The notes beneath the pieces were generated by a model. The model made no database searches and was not told the origin of the DNA. It saw nothing but the letters and a program-made list of their open reading frames with translations. Positions 25,895-35,840 of a DNA stretch of 64,000 nucleotides are shown here, piece by piece. This DNA comes from JAAYBY01 sp964465385. Lineage in GTDB: Bacteria > Bacillota > Clostridia > Saccharofermentanales > UBA5734. Position 1 is the first letter of the stretch, and the number at the start of each line of letters is the position of its first letter. The position numbers and the translations under genes were made by a program. The stretch spans positions 1 to 64,000 of the forward strand of contig CAYXIM010000001.1 in assembly GCA_964465385.1 (NCBI GenBank), read 5' to 3'.

Positions 25895-26437
25895 TTACAC
25901 CTCCGTTTGTGATCGAGATGGCTCATCGACCACGTATTGTTTCAATTGACTGAACGCGCTGTTGTTGCGCGCCTGCGCTTCCAGGCAGGAGCAGTCTGTC
26001 TGGTTGCGGTTACCACCGCAGATGGGACACAGGCCCCGGCAACTGGCCTGGCACAAGAGCCGTTGCGGCATGGCCAGGACCAGGTTGTCTCGCAAAGCCG
26101 GCAGCAGGTCCAGCTGTTTGTCGCCCCGCTCATAGCAGTCCGACGGGATGTCATCTGAACGCCCACCAGCCTCCTCGAAACACTCATCGAGCGCCACATC
26201 CAGTGTTTGTTCAGCCGCTTCCAGACACCGGGCACATGGGCCAGCCACGGTGGTTTTGAGCCGACCGGTCAGGCGCAGCCTGCCGGGGGCATCAACCGTC
26301 AGGTTTGCGGTCAAAAAGGACGTCTGCACCTGCTCCATCCGTTGACCGGAGAAGCCCCAGTCTTCAGGCGCAATCTCGCGTTCAAGGTCAATGGCGTCCA
26401 CTTGGTTGTTCAGCAAGCCGAGAATGTTGATTTGCAT
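25895..26437 (-). CDS. YceD/DUF177 family protein
   Basis: The 180-residue protein has the DUF177 features CARCLEA in the middle and the C-terminal SCRGLCPICGGNRNQTDC zinc-like motif. YceD is needed for 23S rRNA accumulation in plants and bacteria and is nearly always next to rpmF, as here. GGAGG precedes the ATG, and a near-perfect promoter lies at 26464-26492. Confidence 0.93.
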   Translation of the reverse strand: MQINILGLLNNQVDAIDLEREIAPEDWGFSGQRMEQVQTSFLTANLTVDAPGRLRLTGRLKTTVAGPCARCLEAAEQTLDVALDECFEEAGGRSDDIPSDCYERGDKQLDLLPALRDNLVLAMPQRLLCQASCRGLCPICGGNRNQTDCSCLEAQARNNSAFSQLKQYVVDEPSRSQTEV

Positions 26438-26463
26438 AGGCCACCTCCACAGACGCGAACCAT

Positions 26464-26492
26464 ATTATCATACACAAAGCCAGCCCTGTCAA
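26464..26492 (-). promoter_or_regulatory. Promoter of yceD-rpmF
   Basis: TTGACA (26487-26492) and GATAAT (26464-26469) on the minus strand are 17 bases apart, about 25 bases before the YceD start. Confidence 0.8.
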
Positions 26493-26531
26493 CTGCTTTT
26501 GGATGGCGGGCCGGCTACAAACGCGCTTGGT

Positions 26532-26969
26532 TTAGGGGACGCTGGTGGTCTTTTTGATCTCGATGTCCAAGCGGGTGTTCAGCTGCTGCTGGTTGTTGAT
26601 GTCGATGGTGTAACCCAGGCTGATCAGGCCACCCGATTCATCCAGCCGGCTGTCGACCAGGCTGGTGTAAATGGTCACATCCAGGTCACCGTAAGGGGTG
26701 CTCATGCGGGTGATGTGGCGGTTGCCCGTTTCAAAAGACAGTTCCATCTCATGGCTTCCGGTTCGCACCAGGTGCATATGCTCCGGCTGGATCACATGGA
26801 TGGTTGTCCGGGTGCCTTCCATGCCGGTGGCGGCGCTTTCATCATAAACCACAGACCAGCCCTCCCCCTCACGGGACAACAGGCCTTCGGTTGTTAAACG
26901 GATGTGCTGGGGTTCATCGTGGCCGCTCCATTGGCGGCCGCTGATGGTCAACCACACGTGCCATTGCAT
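26532..26969 (-). CDS. DUF1934 (YwiB-like) protein
   Basis: This 145-residue protein is a DUF1934 member: a small lipocalin-like beta barrel with strands such as HIRLTTEGLL, VRTGSHEMELSFETG and GLISLGYTIDIN, close to the family's usual length. No catalytic role is known. It follows murI by 30 bases and has a GGGAG site before the ATG. Its place beside cell-wall genes is conserved in many Firmicutes but does not reveal its task. Confidence 0.9.
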   Translation of the reverse strand: MQWHVWLTISGRQWSGHDEPQHIRLTTEGLLSREGEGWSVVYDESAATGMEGTRTTIHVIQPEHMHLVRTGSHEMELSFETGNRHITRMSTPYGDLDVTIYTSLVDSRLDESGGLISLGYTIDINNQQQLNTRLDIEIKKTTSVP

Positions 26970-26999
26970 GCAATCACTCCCTTTCCCAAGGCCAGCAGC

Positions 27000-27827
27000 T
27001 CAGGGGGCATAGCCCTCAATGTCAATGCGCTGCGCCTTGCAGATGGGGCGGTCTAGAAAAAGGGTACCCAGGCGTTCAAACAAAGCCACGCTGTCACTGG
27101 TGTAAAAGCGGTGCGCCGCCGCTGCCCCAGGCGGGGCCAGCAGCTTGTGTTGGCGCAAGGTCCTGGCCACCTCCCCGGCCACCGGTGGTCCAGACTGGAT
27201 CAACTCAACAGCTGATCCGGCCGTCTCGGCGATCACCTGGCTTAAAAAGGGATAGTGGGTGCAGCCCAGGATCAGGGTGTCTGTTCCCTGTGCCAGAACC
27301 GGTTCCAGGTAAATACGGGCCACCTCCCGGGTGACCGGGTGGTCCCACCAGCCCTCCTCCACCAAACCAACAAAGAGCGGGCAGGCCTGCTGGACGACAG
27401 TCAGGGGGTTGGGAGCCAGGCGCGCCAGGGTGGTTTGATAAACCCCGCTTTCAACGGTTCCACGGGTCCCGATCACGCCGATGCCGCCCCCCTTGCTTGT
27501 CCGGATGGCAGCCACACAGGCCGGCTCAATGACTTCAACAACCGGCACAGGGCAGAAGGCACGGATGGCTTCCACTGCCTGGGAGCTGGCTGTGTTGCAG
27601 GCGATAACGACCATCTTGACGTCCTGATCCAGCAAAAACCGGGTGTTCTGAATGGAAAACCGCCGAACAGTCTCTTCAGACTTGTTGCCATAAGGCATGC
27701 GGCCGGAATCTCCAAAATAAACCGTGCTTTCATGGGGTAACGCCTCCATGATGGCTTTCAAAATGGTCAGGCCGCCCAGACCCGAATCAAAAACCCCGAT
27801 GGGCCGTTGATCCGTTGAGGCTTTCAT
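27000..27827 (-). CDS. murI: Glutamate racemase
   Basis: The 275-residue enzyme makes D-glutamate for peptidoglycan. It shows the N-terminal FDSGLGGLT, the first catalytic cysteine in VIACNTASSQ (C77) and the second in ILGCTHYPFL. The ATG at 27827 overlaps the ddl stop as ATGA, so the two wall-precursor genes are coupled. Length is normal. Confidence 0.97.
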   Translation of the reverse strand: MKASTDQRPIGVFDSGLGGLTILKAIMEALPHESTVYFGDSGRMPYGNKSEETVRRFSIQNTRFLLDQDVKMVVIACNTASSQAVEAIRAFCPVPVVEVIEPACVAAIRTSKGGGIGVIGTRGTVESGVYQTTLARLAPNPLTVVQQACPLFVGLVEEGWWDHPVTREVARIYLEPVLAQGTDTLILGCTHYPFLSQVIAETAGSAVELIQSGPPVAGEVARTLRQHKLLAPPGAAAAHRFYTSDSVALFERLGTLFLDRPICKAQRIDIEGYAP

Positions 27828-28909
27828 CGGGTCACCCGCTTTCTGGCAGCCTGGTGGGTCGACAGGGCTTCCAGGCAAAGCCGTTCCACCAGTTCATCCA
27901 TGGCAAGCCCGGTGGCCGCAAAGGACTTGGGGTAGACGCTGATGGTCGTAAAGCCTGGCAAGGTGTTGATTTCGTTGAGGTAAACGCTGCCATCGTCGCG
28001 ATCTATAAAAAAATCAATGCGGCTCATGCCTGTGCAGCCCATGCTGCGGTAGGCACGCAGGGCATAGCCCCGGATGAGGTCGGCAGTCGGTTCATCCAGG
28101 GGGGCCGGAACCAGCACCCGGGCGCCATCGGCGGACAGGTATTTGGCCTCATAGTCGTAATGGGTGAAGGCACGTTCATCGGTGACGATTTCTCCCAGGG
28201 CACCGACCAGCGGGTCTGAGCCACCCAGCACGGACACTTCTATTTCACGGGCACGGATAAAAGCCTCCGCCAAAACCACCGGATCGTAACTGCTGACGGC
28301 CTTGAGGGCGTCTGCCAGTTCGCCCACCTGATCCACACGCTGGGTCCCGATAGATGACCCGCCGTTGCTGGGCTTGAGGAAACATGGAAACCCCGTGGCC
28401 TGGGCCACCTGCTGGCAGGCCCCGTCCAGGTCTTCGTGAATCTGTTGGCGCGTGATGGCGGTGAAGGCACACTGGGGCAGCCCGGCATCACGGAAAACAC
28501 GCTTGGCGTGTTGCTTGTCCATACAGGCTGCCGATGCCAGGACCTGGCTGCCCACATAAGGCAGGTCTGCCAGGGTTAAAAAGCCCTGCAAGGCACCGTC
28601 TTCGCAATTGACCCCGTGAACAGCCGGAAAAACACAGTCTGGCAGGCACCCATAGAAAGCCTCGATAAAAGCCCTGGGAGACCGGACCGGCTGGCTCGTT
28701 TGTTGCAGCGGCTCCTGATGCCAGGTGTCTGAAAGGATGGCCTCATCCGGGCCATCAAAGCGCCGCCAGAGGCCCTCCTGGGTGATGCCGACAGGAAGCA
28801 CCCGGTGACCCCGGGTGCGCAAGGCCCCGATCACCGCATAAGCCGACTGCAAAGACACCGCATATTCGGGTGAGACACCACCGAAAAGGACCATCACCGT
28901 TAGACCCAT
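27824..28909 (-). CDS. ddl: D-alanine--D-alanine ligase
   Basis: The 361-residue ATP-grasp enzyme joins two D-alanines for the peptidoglycan stem. It has the N-terminal VLFGGVSPEYAVS, the FLKPSNGGSSIG ATP-binding block, and the C-terminal YLNEINTLPGFT metal and substrate site. GGAGGA precedes the ATG at 28909 and a promoter lies upstream. It leads the operon ddl-murI-DUF1934. Confidence 0.96.
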   Translation of the reverse strand: MGLTVMVLFGGVSPEYAVSLQSAYAVIGALRTRGHRVLPVGITQEGLWRRFDGPDEAILSDTWHQEPLQQTSQPVRSPRAFIEAFYGCLPDCVFPAVHGVNCEDGALQGFLTLADLPYVGSQVLASAACMDKQHAKRVFRDAGLPQCAFTAITRQQIHEDLDGACQQVAQATGFPCFLKPSNGGSSIGTQRVDQVGELADALKAVSSYDPVVLAEAFIRAREIEVSVLGGSDPLVGALGEIVTDERAFTHYDYEAKYLSADGARVLVPAPLDEPTADLIRGYALRAYRSMGCTGMSRIDFFIDRDDGSVYLNEINTLPGFTTISVYPKSFAATGLAMDELVERLCLEALSTHQAARKRVTR

Positions 28910-28947
28910 TGCGTCATTCCTCCAAGCATCCGTTCAAGATTGCTACC

Positions 28948-28976
28948 AGTTTAGCCTAAGCCCCTGGTAAGGGCAA
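28948..28976 (-). promoter_or_regulatory. Promoter of ddl-murI
   Basis: TTGCCC (28971-28976) and TAAACT (28948-28953) on the minus strand are 17 bases apart. Confidence 0.6.
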
Positions 28977-29002
28977 GATGCGGCTGCCTCCTCTGGTGCA
29001 GT

Positions 29003-29034
29003 AAAAAACCTGACCAGGCGGCCGCCCGGTCAGG
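29003..29034 (-). terminator. Terminator of pta-ackA-proS
   Basis: CCTGACC (29009-29015) pairs with GGTCAGG (29028-29034), with further GC pairing inside, and on the minus strand TTTTTT follows. Confidence 0.9.
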
Positions 29035-29068
29035 CTCATGAAAGCAGGCAAGCGGCTGCTGACAGCAG

Positions 29069-30505
29069 TCAGTAGGCTTTTCCCCAGACCACCAGATACC
29101 GGGCTTCTTTCTGGCAGCAAACACAGTGGTCCGCCACGTTTTCCTGGTCAAAAGGCAGGCAGCGGGAGGTGGCTCCCGTCTCTTCCTTGACCTGCTCTTC
29201 ACAGGCTGGATCTCCGCACCACATGGCCCGGATAAAACCGGGCTGCTCAGCCACGCTGCTGACAAAACCCGCCCAGTCGGTCGCCGTCGTGATGCGGCTG
29301 TTGAAGCGCTGGACGGCACGCTCATAGAGGGTCTCGTGAATGTCATCCAGAAGCTTGGGCAGGGCGTCTGCCAGCCCCTCCAGGGGCAGGGGAATCTTCT
29401 GGCCGGTATCGCGCCGGACAGCCAGGCATTGCCCCTGGGCCAGGTCGCGGGGCCCCAGCTCCAAACGCAGGGGGACCCCTTTCATCTCATACTCGCTGAA
29501 TTTCCAACCAGGCATTTTATCGGTGGTGTCCACCTTGATCCGCAAGGTGCCCTTGAGTGTGTCGTAAAGCTGTTCAGCGGCTTCAAGCACCCCTGCCTTA
29601 TGGGGGGCAATGGGAACCACCACAGCCTGAAGCGGCGCCACACGCGGCGGCAAAATCAACCCGTTGTCATCTCCGTGAACCATGATGACCGCCCCGATAG
29701 ACCGCGTTGACAGGCCCCAGGAGGTCTGGTGGACGTACTGCAACTGGTTGTTGGGGTCTGAAAACTGGATGTCAAACACGCGGGCAAAACCATCACCGAA
29801 GTAATGGGTGGTGGCCGACTGGAGGGCCTTGCCGTCGTGCATCATGGCTTCGACAGTGTAGGTGTCCACGGCCCCTGCAAATTTTTCGCTTTCTGTTTTC
29901 TTGCCCTTCAAGACCGGGATGGCCAACACATCCCGGTAGAAATCCGCGTACACATCCAGCATGCGCAAGGTCTCCTCGACAGCCTCCTCGCTGGTGGCAT
30001 GTGCCGTATGGCCTTCCTGCCAGTAAAACTCCGTTGACCGCAGGAACGGTCGGGTGGTTTTTTCCCAGCGGACCACTGAGACCCATTGGTTGTAAAGCTT
30101 GGGCAGGTCCCGCCAGGATTGGATCACCCGGGCATAGTGGTCACAAAAGAGGGTTTCAGAGGTCGGGCGCACGCACAAGCGTTCAGCCAGGGTTTCCTGG
30201 CCACCCTGGGTCACCCAGGCCACTTCAGGGGCAAAGCCGGCCACATGGTCTTTTTCTTTCTGCAGCAGGCTTTCCGGGATGAAAAGCGGCATGGCGACGT
30301 TTTCATGCCCGGTTTCTTTGAAACGGGCATCCAGCGCGCTTTGAATGTTTTCCCAGATGGCAAAGCCATAGGGGCGCAGGATCATACAGCCTTTCACAGC
30401 TGAATGGTCGATCAGCTCTGCTTTAAGCACCACATCTGTGTACCATTGTGAAAAATCCACATCCATGGCTGTGATGGCATCGACCTTCTTGATCGGTTCT
30501 TTCAT
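29069..30505 (-). CDS. proS: Proline--tRNA ligase, short archaeal/eukaryote type
   Basis: The 478-residue class II synthetase charges tRNA-Pro. It is the short type without the bacterial INS editing domain, with motif 2 [16 protein letters not shown], the [19 protein letters not shown] motif 3 region, and an additional C-terminal zinc-type domain with CGDPACEEQ and HCVCCQ, ending in the usual GKAY. This type is known in several Clostridia. It follows ackA by 29 bases with an AGAGAGGA site and is closed by a strong terminator. Confidence 0.96.
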   Translation of the reverse strand: MKEPIKKVDAITAMDVDFSQWYTDVVLKAELIDHSAVKGCMILRPYGFAIWENIQSALDARFKETGHENVAMPLFIPESLLQKEKDHVAGFAPEVAWVTQGGQETLAERLCVRPTSETLFCDHYARVIQSWRDLPKLYNQWVSVVRWEKTTRPFLRSTEFYWQEGHTAHATSEEAVEETLRMLDVYADFYRDVLAIPVLKGKKTESEKFAGAVDTYTVEAMMHDGKALQSATTHYFGDGFARVFDIQFSDPNNQLQYVHQTSWGLSTRSIGAVIMVHGDDNGLILPPRVAPLQAVVVPIAPHKAGVLEAAEQLYDTLKGTLRIKVDTTDKMPGWKFSEYEMKGVPLRLELGPRDLAQGQCLAVRRDTGQKIPLPLEGLADALPKLLDDIHETLYERAVQRFNSRITTATDWAGFVSSVAEQPGFIRAMWCGDPACEEQVKEETGATSRCLPFDQENVADHCVCCQKEARYLVVWGKAY

Positions 30506-30534
30506 GTTTGGTCCTCTCTGTCGCTTGACTGCGT

Positions 30535-31740
30535 TTAAATATCAGCACCGCAGATGCGGGCGGTCTCTGTGGCAATGGCGTACTCTTCATTGGTGGGGAC
30601 CACCAGGACCACCACAGGAGACTGCTCGGTAGACACAATGGCCTCCCGGCTGCGGACGGCTGTGTTTTTGTATGGGTCCAGCTGGATGCCCATGTAATCC
30701 AACCCTTCACAGGCCCCCCGCCGGATGTCCGGCGTGTTTTCGCCGATACCCGCCGTGAAGACCACGGCATCAACCCCGCCCATGGCGGCTGCGTAGGCGC
30801 CGATGTACTTGCGGCACTGGTACTTGAACAGGTCCAGGGCCAGGGAGGCGCGTTTGTTGCCCTCTCCTGCCGCTTGATACAAGTCCCTGAAGTCGCTGCT
30901 GACCCCTGACAGGCCCAGCACACCCGATTTTTTATTCATGAGGTCATCGACCCCCTGGGTGTCCAGCTTTTCCCGCTCCATGATGAAGGTCACGATAGCC
31001 GGATCCACATCGCCGCAACGCGTGCCCATGCTCACACCGGCCAATGGGGTGAAGCCCATGGAGGTGTCCACGCACTGGCCATGGCGAACCGCGGCAATAG
31101 AAGAGCCGTTGCCCAGGTGACAGGTGATGATTTTCAGCTTGTCATAAGGCTTTTGCAAAATGGCGGCCGCCCGCTTGGACACATAGGCGTGCGATGTCCC
31201 ATGAAAGCCGTACCTGCGGATGCCGTACTGCTCATAGAGCTGGTAAGGCAACGCATACATGTAGGCCTGAGACGGCATGGTCTGGTGGAAGGCCGTGTCA
31301 AAAACCGCCACCTGCGGGACACCAGGCAAGGCCTCTTCACAGGCTTCAATGCCGGTCATGTTGGGCGGGTTGTGTAGCGGTGCCAATTCAAAACAGGCGC
31401 GAATGGCCCGTTTGACCTCCGGGGTGATCAAAACGGAGGAGGCGAACTTCTCGCCGCCGTGCACCACCCGGTGACCCACCGCATCGATCTCGTCCATTTT
31501 CTTGATGACCCCGTGTTTTTCAGACGTCAAAGCCGCCAAGACCGTCTGGACAGCCACCTTGTGGTTGGGCATGTCCACGGCCATTTTATATTCAGGTTTG
31601 CCGTTGAGGCTTTGTCGAATCAGGGAGTCTTTGAGCCCGATGCGTTCTGCGTTGCCCCGAGCCAGCACCTCTCCGGTCAGGGCGTTCAACAGTTGGTATT
31701 TTAAAGAAGAGCTGCCTGCATTGATCACCAGTACCTTCAT
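30535..31740 (-). CDS. ackA: Acetate kinase
   Basis: The 401-residue enzyme converts acetyl phosphate and ADP to acetate and ATP. The N-terminal [15 protein letters not shown], the catalytic arginine region, [12 protein letters not shown] and [11 protein letters not shown] are all typical. The ribosome site AGGAGG lies in the end of pta, 3 bases away, so both are coupled. Together they give the ATP-yielding acetate branch of fermentation. Confidence 0.98.
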   Translation of the reverse strand: MKVLVINAGSSSLKYQLLNALTGEVLARGNAERIGLKDSLIRQSLNGKPEYKMAVDMPNHKVAVQTVLAALTSEKHGVIKKMDEIDAVGHRVVHGGEKFASSVLITPEVKRAIRACFELAPLHNPPNMTGIEACEEALPGVPQVAVFDTAFHQTMPSQAYMYALPYQLYEQYGIRRYGFHGTSHAYVSKRAAAILQKPYDKLKIITCHLGNGSSIAAVRHGQCVDTSMGFTPLAGVSMGTRCGDVDPAIVTFIMEREKLDTQGVDDLMNKKSGVLGLSGVSSDFRDLYQAAGEGNKRASLALDLFKYQCRKYIGAYAAAMGGVDAVVFTAGIGENTPDIRRGACEGLDYMGIQLDPYKNTAVRSREAIVSTEQSPVVVLVVPTNEEYAIATETARICGADI

Positions 31741-31743
31741 GCC

Positions 31744-32769
<1,026 letters not shown>

Positions 32770-32791
32770 TCATTCAATCATGCCATCCCAC

Positions 32792-32820
32792 AGTATAGCG
32801 GAAGAAGCCCGCTTGATCAA
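32792..32820 (-). promoter_or_regulatory. Promoter of pta-ackA-proS
   Basis: TTGATC (32815-32820) and TATACT (32792-32797) on the minus strand are 17 bases apart, about 40 bases before the pta start. Confidence 0.75.
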
Positions 32821-32831
32821 CCGGTGACGGT

Positions 32832-33383
32832 CTATCGGCGGACGTTTGACCGAAGCAGCCGGCGAGTCAAATACCAGCCCAGCACAAAGAGACCCAGAAA
32901 GATCAGGAGGTCACCGACGCTGATCATGTAAAACCACACCGGGATGATATCACCCAAAAAGAGCAGCGGCTCGTTGCCACTTGCCAGAAAATAATGGGGG
33001 GCCTGGTCGATTTTAAGGAGGGCTTCCTGGCCAAAGGCCTCGATGGCCCGGCCAACAGGCATCTGGCCCTGGTTGACCAACATGACCAGGGCGTTGAGCA
33101 AGCCACCTGACAGGACCAGCAGGGTGCCTGGTTTTTTTCGGTTGGCCGCCAAAAAGACCGTGACCGCCGTGTATTGCACCACCAGCACAAGCAGGCGCAT
33201 GTTGAGTGCGAAAGACCAGGCTGCCAGCCAGCGCTGGACCAGCGCGGAGGCCAAAAGCAGGGAGCAGGCCACCGCAAGATATAACAAAGGCAAAAGCCTG
33301 AAGCGCTTTTGCCAGATGCTCGACCAGCGGCCGCCTGTCAAAAGACCCGCCCCGATACCCAGGATGCACGCCAGAAAAATCAT
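32832..33383 (-). CDS. DUF5317 membrane protein
   Basis: This 183-residue protein has five or so hydrophobic segments and the DUF5317 landmarks NQGQMPVG in the middle, LLFLGDIIPVWF and the final SVGDLLIFLGLF helix. Its biochemical role is not known. It follows the HD-GYP gene by 30 bases with a GAGGAG site, and this pair is seen in other Clostridia, suggesting a membrane partner for signalling; that is inference. Confidence 0.85.
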   Translation of the reverse strand: MIFLACILGIGAGLLTGGRWSSIWQKRFRLLPLLYLAVACSLLLASALVQRWLAAWSFALNMRLLVLVVQYTAVTVFLAANRKKPGTLLVLSGGLLNALVMLVNQGQMPVGRAIEAFGQEALLKIDQAPHYFLASGNEPLLFLGDIIPVWFYMISVGDLLIFLGLFVLGWYLTRRLLRSNVRR

Positions 33384-33413
33384 AGGTACTCCTCATGTTG
33401 CCGCGCCTGCCGG

Positions 33414-34742
33414 TCACTCCAAAAAGACTTCGAGTTCCCCCTGTGAGCGCAGCCGTTCCATGCCACGAATCAAGGCCCGGACCACATCAGGTGCAAACTG
33501 GGTTCCCGAATAGCGCTCCAGTTCATCGATGGCCTCTTCATAGGACATGGCCGCCCGGTAGGCGCGGTCAGACGTCATGGCATCAAAGGAATCTGCAACC
33601 TGAAGGATCTGCGCCTCCAGCTGTTTGCTTTCCTTGGCCGCATCAGCCGGATAACCGCTCCCGTCATAGTGGATGTGGTGGGCCCGGATGATTTCGACTT
33701 CTTTTCTCAAAAACTGGATGCCCGACAGCATTTGCGCCCCAATGACCGGGTGGCGTTCAATCTCCTTAAATTCTTCGTCGGTCAGCCGGTCCTGCTTGTT
33801 GAGGATGGTTTCCGGGATACCGATTTTACCAATATCATGCAGGAGCGAAGCGTACTTGAGCACCTTGGTCCGGTTGGCCGGAAGGTGCATTTCCTTGGCA
33901 ATCAGCTCGCAGTATTTTTCAACCCGCCTGGCGTGGCCGATAGTGTAAGTGTCTTTGGCTTCAAGAGCGGCCGAAAAGGCCTTGATGGTGTCAATGTAGC
34001 TCTTCTGCACCGACATCATGCCCACATACGCATACCGGAAGAGCATGAACGGCGTGAAGAAGAGCAGCAGGGCCACAAAGCCCAGGGCCTGGTAGACGCC
34101 GGACAAAATGATGCCCAGGGCCCCAATGGGAATCATGCTCAGCAAAGACCACCTGAAGATTTGCAGCCATTCCTGAAAAACCGTGCGGTTGGCCGGTGAG
34201 GACAGGAAAAAATACACCATGATAAACAAGGTGTTGACCAGCACATACACCACCAGGGCGGCCAGGATGGCTGGCAGGATCTGAACAATGAGCAAAAAGG
34301 TTTCTTCCAGGCCTTTGGGTGCCAGGATCTTGAAGTAACGGCCACCCAGGGCCTGGTAGACCAGCCCACAGGCCAGAATGGACAGGATGTAGTTGGAGGC
34401 GTTCATCAGGCTCTTGTGCAGGGGGGTGTTAAACAGGTGTTCTTTGTAGCCGCGGTCGTAATCCATGACCGAGAAAAAGGCCATGGAGAAGGCCACCCAG
34501 GCAGCCCCAACCAGGCCAAAAAGCAACAAGGCAATGACGCCGATAGCAAAAGAAATGGAAATGGCCTTGTTTTCATCGATGGCCAGGCTTTGTGATTCGG
34601 CAATCACACCCAAAAGCGAAAAGAAAAGGACTTCCACAAACATGGACTTGAGGCTTTGAAAATCGCGGACCGTTAAGAAAACGAGCGATCCCATGCCCAG
34701 CAGGATACAAAAGACCATGTAGCTTGCCACTGATTTGCGCAT
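33414..34742 (-). CDS. HD-GYP protein with seven-helix-type membrane sensor
   Basis: The 442-residue protein has an N-terminal membrane part of about seven to eight helices (residues 1-240) and a C-terminal HD-GYP domain: GHARRVEKYCELIA at 269, LLHDIGKIG with H302-D303, and HHIHYDGSGYP at 355-365. HD-GYP domains with these residues usually hydrolyse cyclic di-GMP. The metal ligands look intact, so it is probably active at the inner membrane face. No GGDEF gene is in the window. GGAGCAGG precedes the ATG. It lies downstream of a tiny peptide gene and upstream of DUF5317. Confidence 0.92.
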   Translation of the reverse strand: MRKSVASYMVFCILLGMGSLVFLTVRDFQSLKSMFVEVLFFSLLGVIAESQSLAIDENKAISISFAIGVIALLLFGLVGAAWVAFSMAFFSVMDYDRGYKEHLFNTPLHKSLMNASNYILSILACGLVYQALGGRYFKILAPKGLEETFLLIVQILPAILAALVVYVLVNTLFIMVYFFLSSPANRTVFQEWLQIFRWSLLSMIPIGALGIILSGVYQALGFVALLLFFTPFMLFRYAYVGMMSVQKSYIDTIKAFSAALEAKDTYTIGHARRVEKYCELIAKEMHLPANRTKVLKYASLLHDIGKIGIPETILNKQDRLTDEEFKEIERHPVIGAQMLSGIQFLRKEVEIIRAHHIHYDGSGYPADAAKESKQLEAQILQVADSFDAMTSDRAYRAAMSYEEAIDELERYSGTQFAPDVVRALIRGMERLRSQGELEVFLE

Positions 34743-34808
34743 ATCCTGCTCCAGTCCAACACAGCTGTCCCTGAAAATCTATAAAATAAAATGACAGACC
34801 GGTCTTTT

Positions 34809-34842
34809 GCTTCTTCTCCATCCGTTTGATTGGGGAAGAAGC
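34809..34842. repeat. Hairpin after the peptide gene
   Basis: GCTTCTTCTCCA (34809-34820) pairs with TGGGGAAGAAGC (34831-34842) with one G-T pair. No T-run follows on the minus strand, so it may be an attenuating or processing structure between the peptide and HD-GYP genes rather than a clean terminator. Confidence 0.7.
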
Positions 34843-34849
34843 AAGTGGG

Positions 34850-34936
34850 TCAAATAATTCTCCAGTTTGCGCCGGTCGCTAAGACCATTGCCAGCAATGA
34901 TGCCAGAATACCCAAAACGCGTTTGAATTTCAGCAT
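34850..34936 (-). CDS. Candidate 28-residue hydrophobic signal-like peptide
   Basis: A strong AGGAGG site sits 9 bases before the ATG. The product starts MLKFKRVLGILASLL, continues AMVLATGA and ends NWRII. A basic start, hydrophobic core and small-residue ATGA end give the look of a signal or leader peptide, resembling AgrD-type leaders, but the thiolactone cysteine and the acidic tail of AgrD are missing. It lies 107 bases upstream of the HD-GYP gene and inside a 19-bp inverted repeat. It may be a secreted pheromone precursor, a regulatory leader peptide or a small toxin; the sequence does not decide. Confidence 0.5.
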   Translation of the reverse strand: MLKFKRVLGILASLLAMVLATGANWRII

Positions 34937-35049
34937 GTTGAACAACCTCCTGTTGGGACTCTACCCTTCCGCTATTCAAGTAGGTTGTTCCGCTCCGCTC
35001 ACCGGTCTGTCATTTTATTGATGTGTTGATGCTGCCCGCTTTTAAAGCT

Positions 35050-35706
35050 TCACCGCTTGCCCCGTGGCCTGCCCATGAAACGGTTCAAAGCTGACAACAC
35101 AGCCATCACGGCCGATTGAACCTCCGTGTCCGGCCGTTTAATGCCCGCTATCCCAAACAGGACAGTCTCCTGAAAGGGTTCTGTAAACAGCAGGCTTAAG
35201 ATGAAACAATCTTCGCCGCCCAGCCGCTGGCGCTGCATGTCCAGCAGGCTGATGCCGTAAGAGGGCCCTAGATAGAGGCGAACCGCCTCCAGGCAAGCTT
35301 CAACAGCCGCATACAGGCGGTTCTTGCTGGCCAGGGCACTTTTGCCGCTTCCTTCGAACTGTTCCTGACCCCGGGTCAGGGTCACTGTCGTTTCGACGGC
35401 GTAGCTGTCCAGGCTGACCGTGATTCTCTTGATTTGGAGCCGGTCCTCCTGTTCGTCGGGCACCATCAGCTCGCTGTTGACCTGGGCAACGCTGATCAGC
35501 TTGTAGTCGAGATCCAGGCCATGGGCAGACATCAGGGCCGATTGCACGTCACGAACCAGCTGCTTGGGTGATTTTGTCAGATCACTGAGAACGTGTATTT
35601 CGGTGATATCTCCATGGTCATCCACGACAGTCTTTGCGGCAAGAACGCCGCTTAGGCGAGCAATCAGGGAATCCAGTTCTGTGCTGAGATCAACTTTTTC
35701 CATCAT
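35050..35706 (-). CDS. Conserved hypothetical protein
   Basis: This 218-residue soluble protein has an N-terminal block VVDDHGDITEIHVLSD followed by TKSPKQLVRDVQSAL and KLISVAQV, a pattern I have seen in uncharacterised Clostridial and actinobacterial proteins but cannot name. The middle part holds paired ITVSLDSYAVETTVTL and EGSGKSALASKNRL segments. No catalytic motif is clear. GGAGGT precedes tandem ATG codons at 35706 and 35703. It is separate from the peptide/HD-GYP genes downstream by about 110 bases. Confidence 0.7.
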   Translation of the reverse strand: MMEKVDLSTELDSLIARLSGVLAAKTVVDDHGDITEIHVLSDLTKSPKQLVRDVQSALMSAHGLDLDYKLISVAQVNSELMVPDEQEDRLQIKRITVSLDSYAVETTVTLTRGQEQFEGSGKSALASKNRLYAAVEACLEAVRLYLGPSYGISLLDMQRQRLGGEDCFILSLLFTEPFQETVLFGIAGIKRPDTEVQSAVMAVLSALNRFMGRPRGKR

Positions 35707-35782
35707 CCGAATCTGACCTCCAATCAAGCCGGTTCCTCATGTGTTTCAAGGGCATCTGCCCTGAAATGCATACTTAGCTACT

Positions 35783-35791
35783 ATTCTAACA
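35783..35791 (-). promoter_or_regulatory. Possible extended -10 before the 35706 gene
   Basis: On the minus strand TGT-TAGAAT forms an extended -10 about 75 bases before the start. No good -35 is seen. Confidence 0.4.
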
Positions 35792-35840
35792 TATTCATTC
35801 AAAACAATGCGTTTCAATTCCTTTACGGTTTTTTGATTGT

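Larger units (their letters stand above)
34785..35019. repeat. 19-bp perfect inverted repeat enclosing a peptide gene
   Basis: The left arm at 34785-34803 begins AATAAAATGACAG and ends ACCGGT; the right arm at 35001-35019 is its exact reverse complement. The 197 bases between hold a 28-codon gene and a second hairpin. No target-site duplication was seen, so a small mobile element is possible but unproven. Confidence 0.85.

Noticed and set aside
34830..35021. Plus-strand frame of 63 codons across the inverted repeat
   Set aside because: It has no ribosome site, while the minus-strand peptide gene in the same place has a strong one.
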